61,801 nt of DNA from Treponema bryantii (GCA_015061465.1 SUWN01000009.1:1-61801); one strand, 5' to 3'; numbered from the stretch's first letter, positions 16,404 through 25,419 are shown. The notes: generated by a model not told the origin, from the letters alone. A program made the numbers and translations.

Positions 16404-17099
16404 ATGACAAAAGTTTTATCTGTAGGTGGTTCAATCATTGTTCCAGAAAATCCAGACACAGAATTTCTTACAAATTTTGTAAATATGGTAACAGAATGGT
16501 TAAATGCTGATAAATCACGTAAGCTTATTCTTGTTGCTGGTGGTGGAGCTCCTGCTCGTGTTTATCAAAATGCGTATAAAGACGTTGCTGGCAAAACTGG
16601 TGTAAATGCACAAAGCGATGCTGCCGATTGGATTGGAATTATGGCAACAAGAATCAACGCACAACTTTTAAAAGCTTGTTTTGGTGATTTTTGTAAATCG
16701 GATGTTGTTTATGATCCAACAAAAGACATTGAATTTGAAGGACAGATTTTAGTTGCAGCAGGATGGAAACCTGGTTTTTCTACAGATAACGACGCTGTTT
16801 TACTTGGCGAAAAATTTAATGCAGAAACAATCGTGAATTTGAGTAATATTGAAAAAGTTTACACAGATGACCCACGCAAAAATCCAGACGCAAAACCTTT
16901 AGATACAATTTCATGGGCTGATTTTAGAAAAATGGTTGGCGATGAATGGGTTCCTGGAAAAAACTGTCCATTTGATCCAATCGCTTCTAAAAAAGCAGAA
17001 AGCCTTGGCATGAAAGTAATTTGTGCTGGTGGAAAAAACATTCCAAATATTAAAGCAATCTTAAATGATGAAGAATATATTGGAACTACAATCGCGTAA
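16404..17099 (+). CDS. pyrH: UMP kinase, archaeal type
   Basis: Phosphorylates UMP to UDP in pyrimidine metabolism; amino-acid-kinase fold. The ATG at 16404 is preferred over 16392 because GAGG sits six bases upstream. Motifs are KVLSVGGSIIVP (N-terminal GGS phosphate loop), LILVAGGGAPARVY, STDNDAVLLGEKFNA and VNLSNIEKVYTDDPRKNPDAKP. The layout is the archaeal-type PyrH, which as I recall spirochaetes use in place of the common bacterial form. 231 residues. It follows the sigma-factor operon by 24 bases, so it may be cotranscribed, although functionally separate. Confidence 0.9.
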   Translation: MTKVLSVGGSIIVPENPDTEFLTNFVNMVTEWLNADKSRKLILVAGGGAPARVYQNAYKDVAGKTGVNAQSDAADWIGIMATRINAQLLKACFGDFCKSDVVYDPTKDIEFEGQILVAAGWKPGFSTDNDAVLLGEKFNAETIVNLSNIEKVYTDDPRKNPDAKPLDTISWADFRKMVGDEWVPGKNCPFDPIASKKAESLGMKVICAGGKNIPNIKAILNDEEYIGTTIA

Positions 17100-17104
17100 A
17101 AAAA

Positions 17105-17713
17105 TTAATTTAATTCTTCCATTTTTGTAAGAATTTTATCTAATTTTTTTCCGTATTCTTTGTCGGCTGCCCAAGTTCCGGCAAGTTCAAAAATAGTGGG
17201 TGCTTTTCCTCGTGGAAGTACCCACTTATATCTTTTATCAATCAATTCATTTGTAAGTGTAAATTCTTCTGTTGTTCCGTAAGCGTGAAGATGTTGGATG
17301 TGGGCACGTACGCCCAAAAGTTCTGTTTCAAAAACTTCGCCTGGATGGTCTTTATCAATTGCACCTAATCCGCAATAATTGTGCATTTCTGGTGTAACAA
17401 GGTTTCCAAATCTTAAATATCCTGTTTCTAAACACATTTGTGCAAAAGCGACGTCAGAATTAATTCCTTCTGTGTTTGCTTCTACAATGTAATATTGCGC
17501 AAGTTGTTTGATTTGTTTTTTATCTGCCTGTGGATTTTGTGATAAAAAATATTTTGTAAGTTGTTTGCTCGATAAAATTCCTGAGTCTGTTAAATTTCTA
17601 GAAATATTTAATTTGCTTGGCGGAAGTGTTTTACAAGAAAATAAAAACGAACAAACTAAAAGAAAAAAGAAAAAAATGAATGATTTACGAATATTTTTAA
17701 AATTTGGTACCAT
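17105..17713 (-). CDS. Glucosaminidase-domain lipoprotein (GH73, peptidoglycan hydrolase)
   Basis: 202 residues with a hydrophobic signal (SFIFFFFLLVCSFLFSC) and lipobox Cys27. The domain has AQYYIVEANTEGINSDVAFAQMCLETGYLRFG, split here as AQMCLETGYLRFG with the expected catalytic Glu, then HNYCGLGAID, and ends with a Trp/Lys-rich segment. It resembles FlgJ-type and LytG-type N-acetylglucosaminidases that cut peptidoglycan glycan strands. As a lipoprotein it would be anchored facing the periplasm. No flagellar gene adjoins it, so a role in flagellar assembly versus general cell-wall turnover cannot be decided. Convergent with pyrH, six bases apart. Confidence 0.88.
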   Translation of the reverse strand: MVPNFKNIRKSFIFFFFLLVCSFLFSCKTLPPSKLNISRNLTDSGILSSKQLTKYFLSQNPQADKKQIKQLAQYYIVEANTEGINSDVAFAQMCLETGYLRFGNLVTPEMHNYCGLGAIDKDHPGEVFETELLGVRAHIQHLHAYGTTEEFTLTNELIDKRYKWVLPRGKAPTIFELAGTWAADKEYGKKLDKILTKMEELN

Positions 17714-17813
17714 AAATCAAAAATCGGCACTAAAAAATCGAACTTAATAAAAAAAAATCAAAATTTTCCAAAATAATTGCAGTTTTTTAACAATTTTCGC
17801 AAATATTATATAT

Positions 17814-18470
17814 ATGGAATATAAACCTGATATTAGAGAAAAAGTTTTAAAGCTAGGGATAGAATATCCTTTGGATGAAGAACTCATTATGTTGATTCTT
17901 GGTTCGGGAACTTCGCAAATGCCTATTGCTCAAATGGCGCGGAAAATTATTCAAACAATTGATTCTTGTAATCCGCACGAAATTGTAGAGCGACTTTTGC
18001 GCATTAAAGGCATTGGTAAAAGTAAAGCGTTGGCTGTAGCGGCGGCGTTGGAGCTAGGAAGGCGACGCAACGCACATTTAAAATCGCAAATTAGAACGCC
18101 GGAAGATATTGTGCCATTTGTTCAACATTATGCAATTCATTCGCAGGAACATTTTGTTGTGGCTGCATTAAATGGTTGTCACGAAATCGTGTGTATTCAT
18201 CTTGTTTCTATTGGAACAGTGAATAGAACGTTAGTTCATCCGCGTGAAGTTTTTACAGAAGCAATCCGTGTAAAAGCGACGTCCATAATTTTGTGTCACA
18301 ATCATCCTTCTGGAAATTTAGTTCCTTCCGATGAAGACATTGAAACCACGGAACTTTTGCTTGAAGTTTCGGATATTGTAGGAATTGATATTTTGGATCA
18401 CATCATTTTTGACTGCAACAATTATTTTAGTTTTTTGGAAAATAAAATATTGTTTTCGCAAGATGATTAA
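17814..18470 (+). CDS. radC: RadC-family JAMM-domain protein
   Basis: 218 residues. The N-terminal half has a helix-hairpin-helix segment (LLRIKGIGKSKALAVAAALELGRR). The C-terminal half has the metal-binding JAMM motif HNHPSGNLVPSDEDIETT preceded by GTVNRTLVHPREVF. Both are diagnostic of RadC/YicR. Despite the name, a role in DNA repair is not established for the family. Divergent from the glucosaminidase lipoprotein, and 17 bases upstream of the PEGA protein gene, so the two could be cotranscribed. No convincing ribosome-binding site is seen in front of ATG 17814. Confidence 0.93.
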   Translation: MEYKPDIREKVLKLGIEYPLDEELIMLILGSGTSQMPIAQMARKIIQTIDSCNPHEIVERLLRIKGIGKSKALAVAAALELGRRRNAHLKSQIRTPEDIVPFVQHYAIHSQEHFVVAALNGCHEIVCIHLVSIGTVNRTLVHPREVFTEAIRVKATSIILCHNHPSGNLVPSDEDIETTELLLEVSDIVGIDILDHIIFDCNNYFSFLENKILFSQDD

Positions 18471-18487
18471 TGTAAACTTTATTATAT

Positions 18488-20056
18488 ATGATGAATTTAA
18501 AAAAAATGTTTTTGTCTTTTTGCTTAATGATTTTCTCACTTTGCCTTTTTTGCCAAGAATCTGTAGAATCTGCGGAATTTTTAGAACCAACAACGAGCAT
18601 TCAAACAAAAAGCAATCAAAAATCCTACGTTTCAATTAATTGTAATGTAAATAACGCGCAAATTTTTATAAACGGAATTTATCAAGGTTTGTCGCCATTA
18701 AAAATTTATGATTTAGTTCCGGGATTTTATTTTGTACAAATCAGAAAAAACGGATTTAAAACAAAAAATTTGCAGATTTTTGTAAGACAAAACGTGAATA
18801 CAGAATATTTTGTGGAACTTGAACAAGCGTTCGGTTTTATAAAAATAAATAATTTGTTGCCAAACGCAATTGTAAAAATCAACGGGAACGAATTTTCAAA
18901 AGATTTGATTCGACTGCCTGTTGGTGCTTACCAAGTTTTTGTTTGTGCGTTTGGCTACGATGATTTTTCAAAAACAGTTTTAGTAACAGAAAACGCACAA
19001 ACTCAAATAAATCCAGTTTATAATCAAGCGAAATTTGAAATAAAAGATTTTAGAGTTTCTAGAAAAATCATAAATCCGCTTACAAAAACTTCTATTAGCA
19101 AAACGGACGTTAGTTTTTTTGTAACTGCGCCCGGTTTTGCAGAAATTCTTGTAAAAAATGATGAAAACCAACTTGTAAATCAAAAAACTTTTGAATCTTT
19201 TTCTACATGGAATCAAAATTGGACTTGGACCGGAACAGATTTTTCAGGAAAAATTTTGCCAAATGGTGAATATAAAGTGATTTTGCAGGCGGCTGATTTT
19301 TATAAAGAAATTGCTGTAAAAATTGATGAAAATCTTTCTATTCCAAAATTTTCTTATACGCCAGCAGGAATTGGAATTGGTTCTTTACCGATTGCATTTG
19401 CTTTTGAAGAAAATTATGTAAAATCATTTTTATCTACGGGAGCGATTTTTAATCTAAAAGATAAAAATAATTTGATTTATGCAATTCCTGTAAATGTTGG
19501 TGCGGTTTTTAATTTCTTAAATTATATGGAATTAGGTTTTTCAGCTGGATTTTACGCTGCAACTACGGAAGAAAAAATTCCTTTTATGCTGAACACAAGT
19601 TTGAAATTTCACAATTCATACAAAATTTCTGAAAATTCAAATTTTTCGTATGGAGCGCTTGTTCGTTACGGTTTGAACACAAAAAATGAATCTGGTTTGG
19701 GAACTGGCTTATTGTTCAGTTATGAATACAAAAAATTGTTGGCAGGAATTTCAAGTCAATTTGTTTTCTTTGCGAACGACGATTGGAATTCAAAAGATGC
19801 AAATATTCTAAAAAATGGATTTGCTTTATCTTACGAAATAAATGATTTTGTAAATCTGAACGCTTGGATAAATTGGCACACTTCATTTTTACCAAAGAGC
19901 CAAAATCATCCTGTAAAAAATGCTTTTGACGCCGGAATTGAAACAAATGTGATTCTTGGAAATTCTCCTTGTATTTTGAACGCAAAAGTTTCGCCATTTT
20001 TTGCAAAAGACGAAATTTATTTAAATTCTAGTATCACCTTGTCATATTTGTTTTGA
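18488..20056 (+). CDS. Exported PEGA-domain protein with beta-rich C-terminus
   Basis: 522 residues with a signal peptide (LSFCLMIFSLCLFCQ). Two PEGA-type repeats follow: INCNVNNAQIFINGIYQGLSP with LVPGFYFVQIRKNGF (about residues 50-110) and a second, IKINNLLPNAIVKINGNEF with LPVGAYQVFVCAFGY. A FlgD-type Ig segment appears near WTWTGTDFSGKILPNGEYKV. The last ~220 residues are beta-rich with alternating hydrophobics and end in ITLSYLF, a terminal Phe as in outer-membrane barrels. It could therefore be an outer-membrane protein with periplasmic PEGA domains. The function is unknown. A protease of the HtrA family follows 17 bases later. Confidence 0.75.
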   Translation: MMNLKKMFLSFCLMIFSLCLFCQESVESAEFLEPTTSIQTKSNQKSYVSINCNVNNAQIFINGIYQGLSPLKIYDLVPGFYFVQIRKNGFKTKNLQIFVRQNVNTEYFVELEQAFGFIKINNLLPNAIVKINGNEFSKDLIRLPVGAYQVFVCAFGYDDFSKTVLVTENAQTQINPVYNQAKFEIKDFRVSRKIINPLTKTSISKTDVSFFVTAPGFAEILVKNDENQLVNQKTFESFSTWNQNWTWTGTDFSGKILPNGEYKVILQAADFYKEIAVKIDENLSIPKFSYTPAGIGIGSLPIAFAFEENYVKSFLSTGAIFNLKDKNNLIYAIPVNVGAVFNFLNYMELGFSAGFYAATTEEKIPFMLNTSLKFHNSYKISENSNFSYGALVRYGLNTKNESGLGTGLLFSYEYKKLLAGISSQFVFFANDDWNSKDANILKNGFALSYEINDFVNLNAWINWHTSFLPKSQNHPVKNAFDAGIETNVILGNSPCILNAKVSPFFAKDEIYLNSSITLSYLF

Positions 20057-20073
20057 TTTATTAAAGTATAGGA

Positions 20074-21276
20074 ATGAGATTATATACACGCGGACAATTA
20101 GTATGTGCTGTTGTTTTTAGTATAATTGTGACTTCTGTGGGAGTTGGCACAATTAGTCTAAAAATCAGCAAAAATAATGAATCAAAAAAAAATGACCAAG
20201 AAAAGCAAATTCAAATAGAAGAAATTGCGACTTCAGAATCGGAAGAAAAAAACACACTGTTGCCAGTTTCAAATTCATATTTTACACAAGATGAATTACA
20301 AAATATCAATATTTACGAAAAATGCAACGAAGCAGTTGTGAACATCAACACAAAAGTTACAACTTACGATTGGTTTTTGGAACCTTATGTTCAAGACGGT
20401 GGCAGCGGAAGTGGTTCAATTATCGATAAACGCGGATATATTTTGACAAATGTTCACGTAATTCAAAATGCGACTATCATTTATGTTTCGTTGTTTGACG
20501 GAACTCAATACGAAGCAAAAATCGTTGGACAAGATTTGGATAGCGATTTGGCTGTAATTAAGTTTGATCCGCCAGAAGGAATGGATTTAAAAACAATTTC
20601 GTTTGGTGATTCTACAAATTTAAAAGTTGGACAAAAAGTAATTGCGATTGGAAATCCTTTTGGTATGGAAAGAACAATGACAACAGGAATTGTTTCTGGT
20701 TTGGGGCGTCCAATTCAACATTCAAATAAAAGAATTATTCGCAACATGATTCAAACCGATACAGCAATCAATCCTGGAAATTCGGGCGGACCTTTGTTGA
20801 ACGCTGAAGGAAAAATGATTGGAATAAACACGATGATTATGTCATCAAGTGGAAATTCTGCGGGCGTTGGTTTTGCAGTTCCTTCTGAAACGGCGGTAAG
20901 AGTTGTTTCTGATTTATTAAAATACGGAAAAGTTCAACGTGGCGTTTTGGATGCAAAAATCTTGCAATTAAATAGAAGAATTGCGCAATATGCAGGCCTT
21001 GATATTGCAAGTGGAATTCTTGTTTCGGAAGTAGACCGTGGTGGAAACGCAGAAAAAGCTGGTTTAAAAGGCGGAACAGAAGCTGTTTATTACGGAAACA
21101 GATCGAGCATAATTTATTTGGGTGGTGACGTTATTACAAAAATAGATGGAATAAAAATTGCATCGTTGGCTGATTATTATTCGGCTTTGGAAAGCAAACG
21201 TCCTGGCGATCAAATTGAAGTTGTAGTTCACAGAAATAGAAAAGACGTTAAATTAAAAATTACACTTTCTGAATAA
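20074..21276 (+). CDS. HtrA/DegP-family periplasmic serine protease
   Basis: 400 residues with an N-terminal membrane anchor or signal (residues 8-30) and a charged linker. The trypsin-like domain carries the full triad: His128 in ILTNVHVI, Asp158 in LDSDLAVIKF and Ser237 in NPGNSGGPLLN. One PDZ domain follows (about residues 295-395, GILVSEVDRGGNAEKAGLKGG, GGDVITKIDGIKI). It would degrade or refold damaged envelope proteins. AGGA precedes the ATG. Lies between a PEGA outer-membrane candidate and uvrB; the 12-base gap to uvrB suggests cotranscription. DegP, DegQ and DegS types cannot be told apart here; one PDZ and an anchor favour a DegS-like layout. Confidence 0.93.
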   Translation: MRLYTRGQLVCAVVFSIIVTSVGVGTISLKISKNNESKKNDQEKQIQIEEIATSESEEKNTLLPVSNSYFTQDELQNINIYEKCNEAVVNINTKVTTYDWFLEPYVQDGGSGSGSIIDKRGYILTNVHVIQNATIIYVSLFDGTQYEAKIVGQDLDSDLAVIKFDPPEGMDLKTISFGDSTNLKVGQKVIAIGNPFGMERTMTTGIVSGLGRPIQHSNKRIIRNMIQTDTAINPGNSGGPLLNAEGKMIGINTMIMSSSGNSAGVGFAVPSETAVRVVSDLLKYGKVQRGVLDAKILQLNRRIAQYAGLDIASGILVSEVDRGGNAEKAGLKGGTEAVYYGNRSSIIYLGGDVITKIDGIKIASLADYYSALESKRPGDQIEVVVHRNRKDVKLKITLSE

Positions 21277-21288
21277 AAAAGGAATTTT

Positions 21289-23283
21289 ATGCGTGAATTT
21301 AAAGTTGTTTCTCCGTTCGAGCCGGGCGGAGATCAAGGACAAGCGATAGATAAACTTTCACAAGGATTTTTGCGAGGCGATAAGTTTCAGACACTAAAAG
21401 GCGTTACTGGAAGTGGAAAAACTTTTACAATGGCAAAAATCATCGAAAAAGTCCAAAAACCAACTTTGATTATCAGTCACAACAAAACACTTTCTGCACA
21501 ACTTTACCGCGAATTTAAATCGTTTTTTCCAAATAATGCGGTGGAATATTTTGTAAGTTATTACGATTATTACCAACCAGAAGCGTACGTTGCAGCCAGA
21601 GATTTATATATAGAAAAAGATTGTTCTATCAACGATGAAATTGACCGTTTGCGTTTGGCTGCAACTTATAGTTTGATGGAACGCCGCGACGTAATTGTTG
21701 TTTCTACAGTTTCGTGTATTTATGGTTTGGGAATGCCAGAACTTTATCACGATATGCGCATTCATGTAGAAAAAGGCCAGATGCTTAATCCTAAAAAATT
21801 TGCAAATCAGTTGATTTCTCTTCAATATTCTAGAAACGATGTTGTTTTGGATAGAGGAAATTTTAGAATTAAGGGCGATGTTATAGAAGTTTTTCCGCCT
21901 TACATGGAAACTGACGAAGCGTACAGAATTGAACTTGATTGGGAAGAAATTGTCAGAATCCGCCGATTCAACACAATAACTCGCGAAACAATTGAAGAAT
22001 TGGACGAAACTGTAATTTATCCAGCAAAACACTTTGTTGTTCCGCAAGATAGATTAATTCAAGCGACGGAAAGAATTCAAACGGAATTGGATTTTAGGGT
22101 AGAAGAACTTAGAGCGCAAAATAAAATTTTAGAAGCAGAACGATTAAAAACAAGAACAACTTACGACATTGAAATGCTCAAAGAAATGGGAAGTTGTCCG
22201 GGAATCGAAAATTATTCTGGGCCAATTTCCAACAGAAAACGTGGTGAACCGCCAGCAACATTGTTACATTATTTTCCAGATGATTTTTTGTGTTTAATTG
22301 ATGAAGCGCACGTTACAGTTCCTCAAATTGGCGCAATGTACGAAGGTGACAAAAGCCGAAAGCAAAGTTTGATTGATTTTGGATTCCGACTCCCAAGTGC
22401 GTTAGACAATCGTCCGCTTAAAAAAGAAGAATTTGATAAAAAAATGAATCAAATTATTTATGTAACTGCAACTCCACGCAAAGAAGAAATAGCCCAAAGT
22501 TCGCAAGTTGTAGAACAATTGATTCGTCCAACAGGATTGCTTGACCCAATTGTTGAAGTAAGACCGAGCGAAGGTCAAATGGAAGATATTTATAAAGAAA
22601 TCAAACAACGAATTGAACGAAAAGAACGAAGTTTGGTTTTGACTTTGACAAAAAAAATGGCGGAAGATTTAACCGATTATTTGCTCGAGTTGAATCTAAA
22701 AGTAAAATATATTCACTCAGAAATTGACACTTTTGAACGCGTGGAAATTTTAAAAGATTTGCGTTCTGGTGAAATTGACGTTTTGATTGGAATCAACCTT
22801 TTGCGCGAAGGAATTGACCTTCCTGAAGTTTCGTTCATCGCAATTTTGGACGCAGATAAAATTGGATTTTTGCGTTCTGCCACAAGTTTGATTCAGATAA
22901 TTGGTCGTGCCGCAAGAAATGCCGACGGAAAAGTTGTAATGTACGCTGATCACATGAGTATTGCAATGAAAGAAGCGATTGAAGAAACAAAACATCGTCG
23001 CCAAGTTCAAGAAGCATACAACAAAGAACATGGAATTACACCAAAAACAATTTCCAAAGCCGTAGAAGATATTCTTGTAAGAGAAAAACAAGATGCACAA
23101 GATAACGCACAAATTGAATTGGACGTTCTTAAACAAGGAACAAATCTATTTAGCGTGTCGGACCGCAAAAAATTGATTAAACGCCTAACACAAGAAATGA
23201 CCGACGCCGCCGACCGAATGGAATACGAACTCGCAGCTGCACTTCGTGATCAAATTCGGGAAATAGAAAGCATGGGGAAATAA
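21289..23283 (+). CDS. uvrB: Excinuclease ABC subunit B
   Basis: 664 residues, the full family length. UvrB loads on damaged DNA with UvrA and recruits UvrC for nucleotide excision repair. Walker A is LKGVTGSGKTFTMAK near residue 40, and the damage-binding beta-hairpin is YFVSYYDYYQPEAYV. DEAH-type LIDEAHVTVPQ and the helicase motifs INLLREGIDLPEVSFIAILDADKIG and QIIGRAARNADG follow. The C-terminal UvrC-interacting coiled-coil is EMTDAADRMEYELAAALRDQI. AAGGA lies in front of the start. Nothing unusual apart from the tandem repeat directly after the stop. Confidence 0.98.
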   Translation: MREFKVVSPFEPGGDQGQAIDKLSQGFLRGDKFQTLKGVTGSGKTFTMAKIIEKVQKPTLIISHNKTLSAQLYREFKSFFPNNAVEYFVSYYDYYQPEAYVAARDLYIEKDCSINDEIDRLRLAATYSLMERRDVIVVSTVSCIYGLGMPELYHDMRIHVEKGQMLNPKKFANQLISLQYSRNDVVLDRGNFRIKGDVIEVFPPYMETDEAYRIELDWEEIVRIRRFNTITRETIEELDETVIYPAKHFVVPQDRLIQATERIQTELDFRVEELRAQNKILEAERLKTRTTYDIEMLKEMGSCPGIENYSGPISNRKRGEPPATLLHYFPDDFLCLIDEAHVTVPQIGAMYEGDKSRKQSLIDFGFRLPSALDNRPLKKEEFDKKMNQIIYVTATPRKEEIAQSSQVVEQLIRPTGLLDPIVEVRPSEGQMEDIYKEIKQRIERKERSLVLTLTKKMAEDLTDYLLELNLKVKYIHSEIDTFERVEILKDLRSGEIDVLIGINLLREGIDLPEVSFIAILDADKIGFLRSATSLIQIIGRAARNADGKVVMYADHMSIAMKEAIEETKHRRQVQEAYNKEHGITPKTISKAVEDILVREKQDAQDNAQIELDVLKQGTNLFSVSDRKKLIKRLTQEMTDAADRMEYELAAALRDQIREIESMGK

Positions 23284-23286
23284 AAT

Positions 23287-23403
23287 AAATTATGAATTAT
23301 GAATTAAGAATTAAGAGTGATGAATGATAAATTATGAATTATGAATTAAGAATTAAGAGTGATGAATGATAAATGATGAATTATGAATTAAGAATTGTGA
23401 AAG
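23287..23403. repeat. 42-bp tandem repeat, about 2.8 copies
   Basis: Units start at 23287, 23329 and 23371 with a period of exactly 42 bases; the first two are identical and the third is diverged and truncated. They are built from AATTATGAATTAAGAATTAAGAGTG-type words (GAATTA repeated). A related GAATTAAGAAT-rich stretch is at 54583-54650. It marks the border of the AT-rich island. Confidence 0.9.
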
Positions 23404-23413
23404 AGGTATTTGT

Positions 23414-24073
23414 ATGAAAAAGTTTATATTACTTTTGTTATTGATTTTTAATCATTTTGTCTTATTTGCAGCTCCAAATAACGTTTATTCGCAAAATAGA
23501 GTTGAAATATTAAACAATGATTTCTTGAATTCAAAAACTAAGACGAAATATCAAATTGTTCAAGAATGTGTATTTGGTGATTATGATGAATTCAGATTTG
23601 AAACAAGTTTGCTTAAAATAGATGAAAATAATATTTTAAATGAATATTTTTATTATTTTGATGACAATGTATTAAAATGCTTGGCAATTTATCAATTTCC
23701 AAAAGGTGAAGAAATTAATGGTGTTTTATTAATTAATAAAAATCGAAATATATCTAATCGCGTTATTATAAAAGTATCAGATCAGGAATATTTTTCTCCG
23801 ACGGTTTATGTGGAGTGGCATCCAAATCATGAATTTTTACTAGAAGAAAACGGTTTAGAAAAAGTAGAAGTAAAAATAAACGATTTTTCAAATGAAATAA
23901 TACTTCCCCAAGAAACTATGATAATTGATCTATATTATCAAGGAAAATCTAAAGAACAAAAATTAGACTTTGAAGATTTTATTTACTTAAATCATTTACA
24001 ATCAATCTTTATAAACGATTTTTCAAATCCTATAGTAAATGATTCAAATTCTTTTAATATTGTATATAAGTAA
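23414..24073 (+). CDS. Exported hypothetical protein
   Basis: 219 residues with a signal peptide (MKKFILLLLLIFNHFVLFAAP), preceded by AGAGG. The mature part is acidic and beta-rich, with two similar phrases VKINDFSNEI and IFINDFSNPI about 50 residues apart, and aromatic stretches such as NEYFYYFDDN. I recognise no domain. It is the first of three genes in a very AT-rich stretch bounded by the 42-bp tandem repeat. Codon and base composition (strong A/T at third positions) is more extreme than in uvrB next door, compatible with acquired DNA. Confidence 0.65.
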   Translation: MKKFILLLLLIFNHFVLFAAPNNVYSQNRVEILNNDFLNSKTKTKYQIVQECVFGDYDEFRFETSLLKIDENNILNEYFYYFDDNVLKCLAIYQFPKGEEINGVLLINKNRNISNRVIIKVSDQEYFSPTVYVEWHPNHEFLLEENGLEKVEVKINDFSNEIILPQETMIIDLYYQGKSKEQKLDFEDFIYLNHLQSIFINDFSNPIVNDSNSFNIVYK

Positions 24074-24096
24074 ATACAAAAAAAGGAGAGAGTAAA

Positions 24097-24168
24097 ATGT
24101 TGCGTTATGAAGAATTATTTGGCAAAAATAAAAAATGTTATATAGAAAATAGAAATAATAAGATATAA
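24097..24168 (+). CDS. Possible 23-residue ORF with a strong ribosome-binding site
   Basis: An AAAGGAGAGAG site stands directly in front of ATG 24097; the frame encodes MLRYEELFGKNKKCYIENRN and ends at 24168. The 16-base string GAATTATTTGGCAAAA inside it recurs at 25254-25269 after the third island gene. Either a small peptide gene or the remnant of a truncated gene that kept its translation start. Confidence 0.35.
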   Translation: MLRYEELFGKNKKCYIENRNNKI

Positions 24169-24208
24169 TAAGAAAATTTCCAAAGGAAAACTTTATAAAG
24201 GGAAATGA

Positions 24209-24832
24209 ATGAAACAATATTGCGATAAGTTTTTTACATTTATTTTATTTTGCTTAATATTTTTTGCAGGATGTTCATCTTTAAAATATGAAAAAATTAT
24301 TAAGCAAGCATCAAGTTATAATTGGTATCAAAATATGGATGATGCAAATAAATCTTTACAACTTTTAGAAGAAGCAATAAAAATTGACCCACATAAATGG
24401 GATGCGTATTTTCAAGAAATACAAATATACGCTACCTGGGAACATAAATCAGAAAATCTTGTTTCTAATCAAGAGGCTGTAAAAGAAGTTTATGATAGAT
24501 GGATTAATAATGGAAATGAATTTAATGAGATTCAGCAATTTTGTTATGCAAATACTTTAACTTCATTAGGGCAAATAAAACAAGTAAATCCAATTTATTA
24601 TGAATTGTTTAACAAATTTAGAATAAAAAACTTAGAAGAAATTTCTAGTGAAGAATTCTTTATTTATGTTATGTGTGGAATTATGATAGATGAAATTACA
24701 ATAAACAATTATGATGAATTTATAAAAAATCATAATGAATATGAAATTTACAAAGATGTTTTACCACAAGAATTTGATGAAATAAACAAATATGGAAAAG
24801 AAAGTTTAGCAAAAAGATATTGCGCAAAGTAA
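24209..24832 (+). CDS. Lipoprotein with a TPR-like segment
   Basis: 207 residues. The signal peptide runs to a lipobox (FILFCLIFFAGC, Cys about residue 22). The mature N-terminus has a helix pair with the phrase ANKSLQLLEEAIKIDPHKWDAYFQ, typical of a tetratricopeptide repeat (the xxAIxIDPxxxxAY pattern). The rest is helical and acidic. Probably an anchored scaffold protein facing the periplasm. A GGGAAATGA start context is present. Function unknown; second full gene of the AT-rich island and only 12 bases before the membrane protein that follows, so likely cotranscribed. Confidence 0.65.
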   Translation: MKQYCDKFFTFILFCLIFFAGCSSLKYEKIIKQASSYNWYQNMDDANKSLQLLEEAIKIDPHKWDAYFQEIQIYATWEHKSENLVSNQEAVKEVYDRWINNGNEFNEIQQFCYANTLTSLGQIKQVNPIYYELFNKFRIKNLEEISSEEFFIYVMCGIMIDEITINNYDEFIKNHNEYEIYKDVLPQEFDEINKYGKESLAKRYCAK

Positions 24833-24844
24833 AAGGAAAAAAAT

Positions 24845-25252
24845 ATGAATAAACGAACAAATTTAATTTTTGCAATTTTTGACTTGTATAGAATTTACAC
24901 CTATGTATTGATTTTTATAGGAAATATCAAATCAATATCTGTTTTGTTACAAGTGCAAAATACTACTGGTACAATAATATTTGATTTGATTCAAAATATT
25001 TTCATTCTTAGTGTAGTTTGTTCTGGAATTTTGTATTTACTTAATAAAAGAATTGCATATTTTATGTACTTTCCACAATTTGTTTTAAGAATCATTTATT
25101 TTATGCCAACGTTTGGAATAATATTAAAACTAGCAAACCAAGGTCAAAATCCAGAATTATATAAAGTTTTAGTAATTATCTGTGCTATTTTAGAAATCCT
25201 TAGATTAATTGCTACAATATTTGTTTTAATAAAAACAAAGGTAAAAAAATGA
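24845..25252 (+). CDS. Small integral membrane protein
   Basis: 135 residues with about four hydrophobic helices (residues roughly 5-27, 45-65, 72-95, 102-130). The start is preceded by AAAAGGAAAAA. There are few charged residues inside the helices and a basic C-terminus (IKTKVKK), putting that end on the cytoplasmic side. No family recognised. It follows the TPR-like lipoprotein by 12 bases and is the last gene of the island. Confidence 0.6.
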   Translation: MNKRTNLIFAIFDLYRIYTYVLIFIGNIKSISVLLQVQNTTGTIIFDLIQNIFILSVVCSGILYLLNKRIAYFMYFPQFVLRIIYFMPTFGIILKLANQGQNPELYKVLVIICAILEILRLIATIFVLIKTKVKK

Positions 25253-25380
25253 CGAATTATTTGGCAAAATAGAAATCATTACGCAAAATGTTCACAACGA
25301 GGGCTCTCGTCATAACAAACACGGTTATTCAAAAGAGTATTTTTTGTTATAGGTATTTATATAAAATTTTAAATCATATA
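25253..25380. other. Intergenic region with small hairpins
   Basis: After the membrane-protein gene comes a copy of GAATTATTTGGCAAAA (25254-25269), then an ACGAG/CTCGT hairpin and an ATAACAAA...TTTGTTAT pair. The string ACGGTTATTCA also occurs in the long hairpin at 25818-25949. No gene is seen. Confidence 0.4.
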
Positions 25381-25390
25381 GGTTGCTATA

Positions 25391-25419
25391 TTGACATCTT
25401 TTGATGAATTCTGTATCCT
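25391..25419 (+). promoter_or_regulatory. Promoter of rpmB
   Basis: TTGACA (25391-25396), a 17-base spacer and TATCCT (25414-25419), 47 bases before the rpmB start. Confidence 0.65.

Noticed and set aside
22750..23136. Long minus-strand frame inside uvrB
   Set aside because: Antisense shadow of a highly conserved gene, rich in Phe/Asn/Cys as expected from reversed AT-rich codons.
23287..23403. 42-bp repeats considered as a CRISPR array
   Set aside because: The units are directly adjacent, with no unique spacers between them, and no cas genes are present.
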